A stretch of 64,000 nucleotides of DNA from Cichorium intybus (taxonomy: Eukaryota > Streptophyta > Magnoliopsida > Asterales > Asteraceae), in contig CM042010.1 of assembly GCA_023525715.1 (NCBI GenBank), forward strand, positions 64,918,966 through 64,982,965, read 5' to 3'. Below the pieces are notes generated by a model. The model did no database searches. It worked only from the letters and a program-made list of their open reading frames with translations, and was not told the origin of the DNA. A program made the position numbers and the translations under genes. Position 1 is the stretch's first letter. Each line of letters opens with the position of its first letter. Below are positions 53,861 through 64,000 of this stretch, piece by piece.

Positions 53861-56060
53861 TGTAACGCCCATTTTTCATACACCTTAAAAGGTATAATAT
53901 TTTATAAAACTTAATGTTGAAATATTTCAACTTTCAAAAAACTTTGTTTCATTCATGACATTAATTCGTATTTTAAAATCTTGGTCCCAACAAAAAAACA
54001 TTTAGGTTTTAAAAATATTTAAATACCTTCGAGGGTTACAATTTCATACCAAACTAAACCATAGAAAGCAAGTTAGGATTACAAACCAGTCCATCAGCCA
54101 AGGTTCACTCCATCTAACATCCCAATTTCTTCGAATTATTTACTTGCTCCTATCTCTCGTGTCTAAAACCAGGGATACATGGCATAAAATGAAATACGTA
54201 AGACGAAAACGTCTCATGAGCTACATGGGTTTTAGACTCAAAACATTATTGAAAATGTTGTATAAGCAATATCATATATTTGGCATATTTTTTTTCAAAC
54301 TCTTTTGCAAAATAAGTCATATAATATGACATTTACTTTCCAAAAACTTCTTTACGATCTATGTCATATAAATGACATTTACTTTCAAAAGTTCTTTGCG
54401 AAACCAGCTCATAAAATCTTGAAACTTAAACCATATATTCAATTCAATACGTGTCATACATAATAGGTACATATGGAATGCATGATTCACACACCAATGC
54501 AAAGCTCGCGGGTTTTCTTACCCGTACCTTAGGTCTAAAAGACAAGGTCACATTTGTGACAAAAGCTCGTGGTTATATACCGCGCCTAGAGGTCTATAAA
54601 GACCAAAGCTCGCCAACATAGGAGAACATATCATCCTATAATGACACCTAAAAGACTTCTACTTCGCGACAGGAGGTACCATCCCAGTAGAGTCTTGTCC
54701 CGTTACGGGGACGTGTTCGGACCTTGCTGACTCATGCAATCACACTCTATGCAAGCATAAAAACACTACTTTTCTTTTGTACAAGAAATCACAAAATGCC
54801 ATGAGATGCATGTGCAATAACATAAGCATTAACAAATTAAATCTTTCATAAACTTATATAAGAATCAAATCATATAGCACATATAGCCATTGTTCTTTTG
54901 AAACAGATGTTGGATTAGGTGTCTAAGCCATGACTTTATATTTGTATTGATCTTGTTAATTGAAGAAAAGTCCATTTGGGTTGCCCTCATAGCAGGAGGA
55001 TTGATGTAGAAGTCAGTAGAGAGGAAGGTTGATTTATTAATGGTTTAATAAATCAATAGAAATAAATAAATAGTTTATTAATATATTTAAGTGTTAATCT
55101 GTTAATTAGAAACTATAATAATTAATTAGAAATTAATCTGGAATTAAATGGATTAAATTCTGTGATTAAATAAATTAATTATAAGTGCAGGGACTGGTTT
55201 GTATTTATTCAATAGTTGAACAACTGACAAACCAGAAGCCAGGGACCAGAGTTGGCGCCACCTAGGGGGTTTCCCTAGAGGTTGGCGAAACCCTAACTAG
55301 GGTTTAGGAGATCTGGTCCAAATGGGCAACAGGCTTGTCCATTAAGGGGGCACCTCGAGGGTTTCACTGGAGGCTATAAAAGGAACCCCCTAGGCACCCC
55401 AAAACCTACGCCAACTTCACTCTAAAGTTACTCTGCTGTCTTCTCTCCTCCATTGCTTGGGTGTGACTACATTTGAGGCAGAATCTGTTTGCTGCTAGCT
55501 TCAAGAACAAGATCAAAAGGTTGGTTAATTCTTATTTGATCTTTAGAAATTAAATGTTGGCCTTAGGTTTTATTTTTATATCTTCATAGAAGAAAACATA
55601 GATCATTCTAGGGTTGCATGTGAACTTAGGAATTTTGTTGTTCATTGATTGCTAGAAAACCCTTCAACAGATTCATAACATGAACTCATAGTAGACTTTC
55701 TACCAAAATATTCTTTCATAAGCATAGTAGGCTTGAAGCCAAAACAATCTTTCAGTAACATAGTAGGCTAAATGCTAGAACATACTTTCGTAATCATTGT
55801 AGGCTTGATGCCAAAACATCATTTCAAAATCATCGTATAAAACTTTCATTATCGTAACATACGTAGAACAATTTGCATATCATTTAATATTCAAAAGTCA
55901 CGTAAAAGCTTTGTCAACAAGTTGCCATGTACCCCATAGTGGGATAAAGCCACATGTACTCACCTTAGTAGCTAGGTATGTCTAGCTACATTAATCCACT
56001 TTCTCTAGACTTTCCTTGCTTCCAAGCATCCTCCAATCTATATTAATATTTACGGGCGCA
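53861..56060 (-). mobile_element. LTR H fragment (TGTAACGCCC family), truncated
   Basis: Starts TGTAACGCCC (53861) like LTRs A and E. On the minus strand it has a donor AAGGTGAGTAC (GT at 55963) and a cluster of hairpins: CGGGT/ACCCG (54509-54524), GTCAC/GTGAC (54547-54560), GGTCT/AGACC (54591-54604). The U3 part is missing: plus-strand gypsy coding sequence begins at about 56064. A copia solo LTR splits it at 54908-55666. Confidence 0.55.
54908..55666 (+). mobile_element. Copia solo LTR, relative of the 5644/36077 LTRs
   Basis: 759 bp, beginning TGTTGGATTAGGTGTC and ending CCCTTCA, with the perfect TSD acaga (54903-54907 and 55667-55671). Shares TTTGGGTTGCCCTCATAGCA with the large copia element but is clearly diverged. 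TATA box TATAAAAG at 55375-55382; a GC-rich stretch with repeated GTTGGCG (about 55243-55290) lies upstream. Confidence 0.82.
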
Positions 56061-56063
56061 AGT

Positions 56064-56730
56064 GCAGATCACCATTGTGTTGGGCGGAAGTTGGTGATAC
56101 CCAACTAGCTAAAGGTCAAGTGACTAATAACACACTCACCAGACCAGAAATTTTAAAAGAAACAACGGAGAAGATCACTCAGATACGGGAACGACTGAAG
56201 GCGTCTCGTGATCGATAGAAGAGCTATGCAGTCAAAAGACGCAAGCCCCTAGAATTCCAAGTGGGTGACTGTGTCATGTTAAAGGTCTCCCTTGGAAAGG
56301 AATCATACGCTTTGGCAAACAGGGAAAGCTTAACCCACGGTACATAGGACCTTTTGAAATTCTTGCTAGAATTGGTCCTGTAGCCTACAAACCTCAGTTA
56401 CCCCAAGAGCTCAGCAAAGTACATAACACGTTCCATGTGTCAAACCTCAAGAAGTGTCTATCCGATGAAACCCTGGTCATTCATTTAGATGAGATCGAAG
56501 TCAACGAAAGTCTGAACTGTATAGAGGAACCAGTGGAGATCATGGATAGGGAAGTCAAGAGAACGAAATAGAGTCGCGTTCCTATAGTGAAGGTTCGCTG
56601 GAACGCTAAATGAGGACCCGAGTTCACTTGGGAGCGCGATGATCAAATAAAACAGAAATATCCCTAACTTTTCTCAAATCCCTAGGAACCCGGTATCAGA
56701 AGCTAATTTCGGGACAAAATTCCTTTCAAC
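56064..56730 (+). pseudogene. Gypsy integrase C-terminus remnant
   Basis: Broken frames encode the end of a chromovirus pol: CWAEVGDTQL, KSYAVKRRKPLEFQVGD, NTFHVSNLKKCLSDE and VRWNAK, with the chromodomain-like ending FTWERDDQIKQKYP. There is an in-frame TAG near 56217, a frameshift near 56290 and further stops near 56568 and 56610. Everything upstream of this segment is missing, cut at the junction with LTR H. It is a distinct family from the intact gypsy at 10763-18597, since its 3' LTR is of the TGTGACA type. Confidence 0.8.
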
Positions 56731-56742
56731 GGGGGGATGAAG
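56731..56742 (+). promoter_or_regulatory. Polypurine tract of the truncated gypsy
   Basis: GGGGGGATGAAG directly precedes the start of LTR F, as expected for a plus-strand element. Confidence 0.75.
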
Positions 56743-59700
56743 TGACAACCGTCAACAAAAGTCAACAAAGGTCAACCAGAGCGTAAATTAGGATAATACG
56801 TTGAAATGTAAATTTCATAAATTTCCTAAATATTATTGGAAATTATAATGCTACAATACGCTATTTTGAATTAATTATCGGGTAAACGCTATAATTGCGG
56901 ATAATAGACTGCACTAGCGTGAAATTCGATAAAACACACAAATATTATTTTGGTATATGTAATATTCATAACACGATGTATTCGTGCTTACGAATCCGTA
57001 AACATATAGAACGTCGAAAACGGAGCTCGTATGCAAAAGATACGACTATTATAAGAAAACAAGCCAGGTTTTCTTTAAATACATAAACCAATTAGATCCG
57101 TTGAGGCACTTGAACACCTTAGATGGAAATTCCGTGAACGTTTTTGGACTCAGACTATGGTTTATTATTTTATTCCATACTCGAAATATTTTTAGTAAAG
57201 ATATTTATAAAAGTCGAAAAATCGGACGTTCCGGATAAAACGAACCCAAATATTTAAACGCGATTTTCCCAGAGTTTTATAACTCGAAAAATTAATCCGT
57301 TTGGGTTTCTGGAATTGACACACTCGGTTCGAAAATTCTCCACTCTCGAAAAAAAAATTAGACATCGGGATTTTAGCACACGAATTTAGGAAGTTTGGGA
57401 GGACTTTTAGGGCAAGACCTACACCTACACCTTCATGAGAGGGTAGTCATCTCTTGTGCCCCCTCCCCTTGACCACGCCTCCATGCACCCTCCCATCACC
57501 ACCATCACCCTAGCACCTAGAAGCATGGTTTCAATTTTATAATAAAAAAATCATGAGGCCATACCCCACATCCTATAAATGAGATGCATCATTTCATTCC
57601 TCTTGACTAGATCTCCATCTCCCTCTCTTTTCTCTCTTGTAATCGGCCCAAAAACACCCCCACACCACCGCCGGCCACCGTCCCACCGCCGCTCCACCAC
57701 CGTCGGTCACCATTTGCCGCTTAAAACCTTGTGGTTTTAGAGTATTAGTTCAAGCCCAAACCCAAGTCGACGCTCGTTGGTGTTGATTCACGGTGTTTCT
57801 CAAACGCGATCATTCCTGACTCTAAACCGAATTCACGCTTCAAGAGTGAGTTCATACCCCTTATTTTCCTTCTTTTGATATGATTTAGGGGGAGAATACA
57901 AGTTTACTAAACTACATATTTCGATTCTTGTGAATATAAGATGATATGTGTGTTTTGGTTACTTTCTATAAAAGTGCAACTAATTGTTCTTGGCAAAAAG
58001 ACATGGAAACACTTTTTCACTAAAATGGTCATAATAATTATCTTTGTTATATGTTGTTGGACAAAAATCAATTGTAAAAGTTTACAAAATTAAAATGATC
58101 TAAAATAAATATATTGTTACTATTTTTGCATGAAAATTGACCATTTATAAGAAAAACGTTATTTTCGTCGTAATAACGACTATTTGAACTTATAACGTCG
58201 TAACAAGTTTGGAAAATGACTTTTTACAAGGAAACTGGTACTTGACATAAAAATGACCATTTTTAAAGTATTGTGTATGAAAAATGTCTATTTGGAAATA
58301 TTTTCCATCTTTTTGGTAAAAAGACAAGAACTAGAAATGTTGTCATCACTTACATAAAATGACCAAAACTAATAACATGACATCACTTATTTGAAAAATT
58401 GTTGGTTTTTCTTATTGGTTATATTTAGCGACTTAGATGTAAGAAATTACTTCTTTCAAATACTTAACATCTTTTAGGCATAAATACGTTAACACGGCAA
58501 AAACATTTATATAAATTATAATAGGTATAATCTATGGAACAAACGACAACGATACGACCAAAACATGAAAGATAATTATATAAATATATAATTATTACAT
58601 ACTATAATTATCATAGACATTTTGATAATTACAAATGCAAAAGAGTTTTCACAACATTTTCAAACAAGGAAAAACAATAGGTTGAATGGTTATTTGAGAA
58701 AGTTTCTTCATGGTACTAAACAAAGTACCGGGGTAAGTCTTGGATTGTAACCTGAATCTTAAATGAGCAGGATACTTGTGCATAGATCTATATGGGATTG
58801 ATAATCCCCACATATAGTTGTTTCCTACAGCTAGACCGACGGGTCTGAGGTGACCAATGTCTTATCAAATCACGACGCTTGAAGAACGTTGGGCAGGCAC
58901 ACATCATAGTCGGTAGCAGTGTTATAATCAACTCATAAAATAACTGCAACAAGCATTCATTGTTTTAACAATATCTTCACTAGTTTTATACAATTATGAA
59001 ACTACATTTTCACACTCAATATAAGTAAATAATTACTTATACATTCTGGTCTCATGGATTTAAAACTACACTTACATTTATGAAAATACTGTTTTTCTTG
59101 TTACAAACACTACTGGTTTTACAAAGGAAATACTGAGTTTTCTCACTACAAAATCTTATGAACTCACCAACGTAATGTTGACAATTTTAAAACTACTTGT
59201 ATTTTCAGGAAACCATTAGTCAGGTACGACTACCTTTTGGGACGGGACACGAAAATGTCATGTCACACCCCCAAACCACGATGGCGGAATCGTCGGAGGG
59301 TGGAACGTCACACAGTATCACAACCAATGCATACGTTGAAAATAAGTAGATAAACATCCATCATACATTATAATTGGAAAGTTACATTGTTCAAACTGTA
59401 TTGTTTCAACCCAATTACAGTATGATAACAAATTAAACAAAAGAGACGTCTCCGCGTCCCATCCCAAAAGGTTAGTTGTACCTGACTGATTGTTACCTGA
59501 GAATACAAGTAATTTTGCAAGTGTCAACATTACGTTGGTGAGTTCATAAGATTTTTGTAGTGAGAAACTTAGTGATTTCTTTATGAAAATCCATAGTGTA
59601 TGTACCAAGAATAACGATGTTTTCTTTAATGTTATTGTAGTTTTAAATCCATAAATCCTTTGTGTAAGTAAAACCGTAATCATTCGTGCCTTGATAAAAT

Positions 59701-60663
59701 ATAGTTTTAATTTCATAAAACCCGTAAGTAAAACCATACTTATATTTGTAACTTGTTAGAATGTAGTTTTAATAGCATAAAACTCGTATGTATAAGTAAA
59801 ACCATACTTATATTTGTAACTTGTTAAAATGTAGTTTTAATACCATAAAACTCGTATGTATAAGTAAAACCATACTTATATTTATAACTTGTTAAAATGT
59901 AGTTTTAATACCATAAAACGTGTATGTATAAGTAAAACCGTACTTGTATTTATATCTTACTGAAATGTAGTTTTAATTTCCATAAAAATCGTATGAGAAA
60001 TCCATTTCCTTATAAAATATAGTATTGTAACCCAGAAAATCTAATATTTTCTTATAAAAGTGTGTAGTCTTAAAAAAAACTCAAAGACCGATAATGTATA
60101 AGTATTTCGGTACTTAAAAAAATAGTATTACGTAGTTTTAATCTAGTATAAAACTATTTAAAAGCATATTCCCATGTAAACTAAATGTATCGTTGATTTC
60201 CCATGTGAGACTCCCTATAACCATACTCATATTATAACCCATGTAGGCCTGCTGCGACATTCTTCAAGCATCTGAATGTTAGACATTTGTCACCTCAGAC
60301 CTGTCGGTCTAGCTGTAGCTAACAGCTGAGGTGCGGGTTTGTCAATCCCGTATAGATCTATACACAAATATTACGCTCTCTTACCGAGACTCTGGTTATA
60401 AATTCAAGACTTTTAGTATGTGTACTTAAATAAGTATAGTGAAGACCCGTCTCACAAAATTGTTATCAACTTGTTTACATTTGTTTGTATATGAAAAAAC
60501 CCTTTTATTTGTCATTATCACTTTTTCCATGATAATAAAATAGTGTATAATAATTATATACTTTTATATAATTATTTGTTTTGTTCCAAAAAGTCATGAT
60601 AGTGCTTGTACCCATAAACTATACCTATTATAGTTTATTTTAACTGTTCCGTTGTACATATGT

Positions 60664-60790
<127 letters not shown>

Positions 60791-61370
60791 TTAACTTGTT
60801 TAAATGTTCGTAAAACATCTTTTTAAGTTAATTCCCACAAAAATGGTGTAATACCTTAGTTATAACCATTCTTGCTAGAAAAATCATATTCCGTTCATAA
60901 ACACGTAGTTTTTATTAGTTTTATTTTTATGACTTTCCCTTAGAACTTCTAACATGTTTATATTCATTATTTTCATAGATTTGTATTTTTACTAAACATA
61001 TCACATTATAATGTTCATAATACTTGGATCTAACGTTATTTCAAGTAGAAAACATTTTTACACAAAAACTAGTTAAAACATGTACAAATAACCATTTTAT
61101 GGTGTAATCTTGTATTCTCCCCCTAAAAACTTGAATAAAGATGAAAAAGAGGGGTATGAACTCACCATTGAAGTGTGATTTAACCAAAAACGAGCTTGGT
61201 CTTGGGTTTGGACTTGAACAACGCTCCAAAATAACGACGTTTTTGAACGGAAACTGGTGGTCAACGACGGCGAAGCGATTGCCGGAGGTGGTGGATGGTG
61301 GATGCGGGCTGATTTCTAGAGAGAATGAGGAGAGTTTGGGAGATTTTCTAGTCACAAAGAATATATGATG

Positions 61371-61500
<130 letters not shown>

Positions 61501-62539
61501 TATGGGTTCAAGTATTTTTTTTATTATAAACCTTGGTAATCATATACTAGTTCTGGGAGTATGAAGATGAAGGAGATGATGGTGATGAGACGGTGAGATC
61601 TGGCCATGGGAGGGGGGGTGGGGGGAGGGGTAGGGGTGTTGGTTTTTATTATTTATACACAATTGTTATATAATTGTGTTGTTTTTATAAAACGCGGTAA
61701 AACGTTTTGCGTATTTTTATAAGTTTTCAGAGATTTAATTATTAATAAATAGATAAGTCAATATTATACATGAAAATATTAGTTGAAATCTATTTAGATT
61801 GATTCGTAATTCGTTAGGCGAAGTTATACGCGTTTAAGTGCAATATTCTTCCGAATACACGATATTTGACATTTTACCGGAAAATAAATCGGGCTATGAA
61901 ATTGAATACTAGAAAATATTACGCTTCATATAATGTATTCCGTTTCTTTATTTTTGATGTTTAAGGCACCACGTTTTGTATTTTACGGTCCAAACCTTGT
62001 GTACGTTTATTGTTCCCAGCGCTTAACTGTTGTAACTTTCACATGCGAACTCCGTTTTCAACGTTCTATATGTCTACGGATTCGTGTTCACGAATAAATC
62101 GTGTTATGAATATTATTAATATCAAAATAATATTTGTGTGATTATCGAATTTTTACGCTACTGTAGTTTATTATCCGTATTTACAACGTTTACCCAATAA
62201 TTGATTTGAATTAGCGTACGTAGTATTATAATATCCAATAATACATCGTAAAAGTTATGAAAATTGCATTCCAACATATTGGCCTAACGTACGCTTCGGT
62301 TGACTTAGGTTGACTTTTGTTGACCAATTTGACAGTTGTCACATGTCACTTTTGTTCATTTTGTTTGTCATACTGTAATTGGGTTAAAACAATAACATTT
62401 TGAGCATGTAACTTTCCAATTATAACGTATGATGGTTGTTTATCTACTTATATTTCAATGTATGCAATTGTTGTGATACTGTATGACGTTCCACCTTCCG
62501 ACGTTTCGGCCATCGTAGTTTAGGGGTGTGACATTATCT

Positions 62540-62975
62540 GGTTCGGATAGGAGAAGAGAATATTGAAAGTTCTTTCACTATTGCAGATTTTCCATTAATT
62601 AATCTGAATGATTTCACAGTCTTGTTTGAACATTGGTACAATATGAATTAAATGAAAATGTCCAAACAAGAAACTTTCACTGCTGGTCAAAAAATGATTG
62701 GATTCTTTCTGGGTGGATACTTAAAGACTTTTGCCAATTATGACCTTGAGATTGCAAAACTGTACAAGCAAACTATCAGTCCAGCCGACAAGAAACTCAC
62801 AGGAATCAATTCTTATTCGGATGGGAAGATATTGCAGAATCCATGGGGTGTGGTTTACAAAGGAAAAGAAACGAGGAATGGGCCGGTGAAGAAATTAGTT
62901 TTTGATATGGATAAAAAAAGAATAGTTTCCCTCAACGTTTTTGAAAACTCTTTTGGTCAGGATAGCCATGAATAA
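62540..62975 (+). pseudogene. Tail of an unrecognised retroelement ORF
   Basis: The open part 62652-62975 starts MKMSKQETFTAGQKMIGFFL and ends with TAA. Upstream in nearby frames, VRIGEENIESSFTIADFPL-like sequence (62549-62605) seems to belong to the same protein, with a TAA at 62650. I have an impression of gag-like proteins of Asteraceae retroelements but cannot name a family. The PPT and LTR start that follow (63096-63108) support a transposon origin over a host gene. Start and full length cannot be told because LTR F cuts it. Confidence 0.4.
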
Positions 62976-63095
62976 GGAAAACTCCGAGTTACTGAAGGAG
63001 TTTAATGATCATATAACTTGGTGGCTGTATGTTTGGAAGGAGCTTATCAGGGTATTTCCAATGCTATAACTTTGGATACCTTTCATCTTCGCTAC

Positions 63096-63429
63096 AAAGG
63101 GGGATATTGTTAGGGTTCAGATTGTGTCAAAGATTCATACATCCGAAGTTAGTGACTGTTTGAAGTGGTGGTTGATCCGAAGATAGAGAATTTTGAAGAT
63201 AAATATTATTTGTAATAACTTTCCTTGATTATCTAGGGTTTGTAATAGTTATCTTGTGTAATATTGGGCTAGGGTTTTTGGGTCCAATAGTTGTGCTTAT
63301 ATATAGATGCATTAACCCTATAATATACACTGGCGTAGAAGTGTCGGTGAAAATCATTGTAATCATTCTAGTTCTTGAGGTGCGCATATTTAAGTGTGGG
63401 AGCCCGATCTTTCTTTGCAGTGATTAACA
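63096..63429 (+). repeat. PPT and probable 3' LTR of a small LTR element
   Basis: A purine run AAAGGGGGATAT (63097-63107) is followed by TGTTAGGGTTCAG (63108). A TATA-like TATATATAG lies at 63299-63307. TGATTAACA (63421-63429) could be the right end, inverse to TGTTA. No TSD could be checked because the left end is missing. Confidence 0.5.
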
Positions 63430-64000
63430 AAATCATTCGACACGGTGATTATTCAAGTTATATTCTTTAAATATGTTTGTTTGCTTGGGTTATTTGTGTG
63501 AATTTGCCCTACAAAAATAAAATGTTTTATTAATTAATAAAGGTTATTTATCGAGAGTTAATAAAAAGGGTTTGCGCTTTACTTATTAGATAAAGAGTGT
63601 TTTTAAGAAAAGACCATAATTTTCATAAATAAAGACTTAAAAATGTCATTTGGTAAGTAGAGAAGAAATCACGAAAACCATAACAACTCCCCTGTAGAGT
63701 AAAACCCTTGCTGCCCAAATACAATCTCTCTCTCAAATACTCTCTCCATTAGTGATGTGATCAAGCAAGGAAGGATGAAGAATGAAAAAGGTGTTGTTTA
63801 AGTTGGAGGTTTTGTAACTACTGTCATTATCTAGTGGGGATCAACCATTGAGGATTATTCATCTTGATAATCAGTCTCCAATTTAAGGTATAATCCTAAG
63901 TACTCTATGAGATGTTTGTTGTTGATTTATGTGTTCCAAGTAGTTCAAAAGCTTTGGGACCAAAATAATTTTAACATGATAATGTTTCCATTGTTTCTAT
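63430..64000. other. Unassigned right edge
   Basis: AT-rich, with a CTCTCTCTC-containing stretch near 63725-63750. No open frame of note and no repeat boundary recognised. Confidence 0.4.

Overview
This is about 64 kb of AT-rich nuclear DNA from a flowering plant. I infer a eudicot, perhaps Asteraceae such as lettuce, from the style of the LTRs; nothing in the window proves the species. Almost everything is transposable element. One host gene can be supported: a 13-exon GH27 alpha-galactosidase / beta-L-arabinopyranosidase-like gene at 43054-51757, with an open frame of 632 codons.

Layout. (1) 642-4616: a small TRIM-type retrotransposon (- strand, LTRs of about 124 bp) inflated by two nested LTRs. 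(2) 5644-36811: a degenerate Ty1/copia element with 726/735-bp LTRs and TSD attgt. It contains three solo LTRs: A (8573-25856), B (29098-32727) and C (32772-35447). Solo LTR A is itself split by a very young, intact Ty3/gypsy chromovirus (10763-18597, 1540-aa gag-pol) and by an L1-type LINE (18838-25768, ORF1 intact, ORF2 broken). (3) 37241-39490: solo LTR E in a degenerate tandem repeat. (4) 39496-42700: old relics, including a MULE transposase scrap. (5) 43054-51757: the GH27 gene, whose introns hold several MITEs. (6) 53861-63429: LTR H, split by a copia solo LTR; then the 3' end of a decayed chromovirus with its 3' LTR F (56743-62533), split by solo LTR G of the same family in opposite orientation; then the tail of another LTR element.

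How it fits together. Target-site duplications give the order of events: copia first (its LTRs differ by roughly 4% by eye), then solo LTRs A, B and C, then the gypsy and LINE inside A. The gypsy LTRs differ by about four substitutions and one AT-repeat length change, so it is recent and possibly competent.

Most interesting signals, in the non-coding parts. (a) The copia leader has two adjacent stem-loops with the same 22-nt loop on unrelated but fully complementary stems. (b) LTR A has a tandem array of small hairpins whose stems covary. (c) Chromovirus-type LTRs of several families carry matched splice donor and acceptor sites, and the hairpin arrays lie inside the predicted introns. (d) LTRs of several unrelated families place a CpG-rich palindromic repeat close to the promoter, each with a different sequence.
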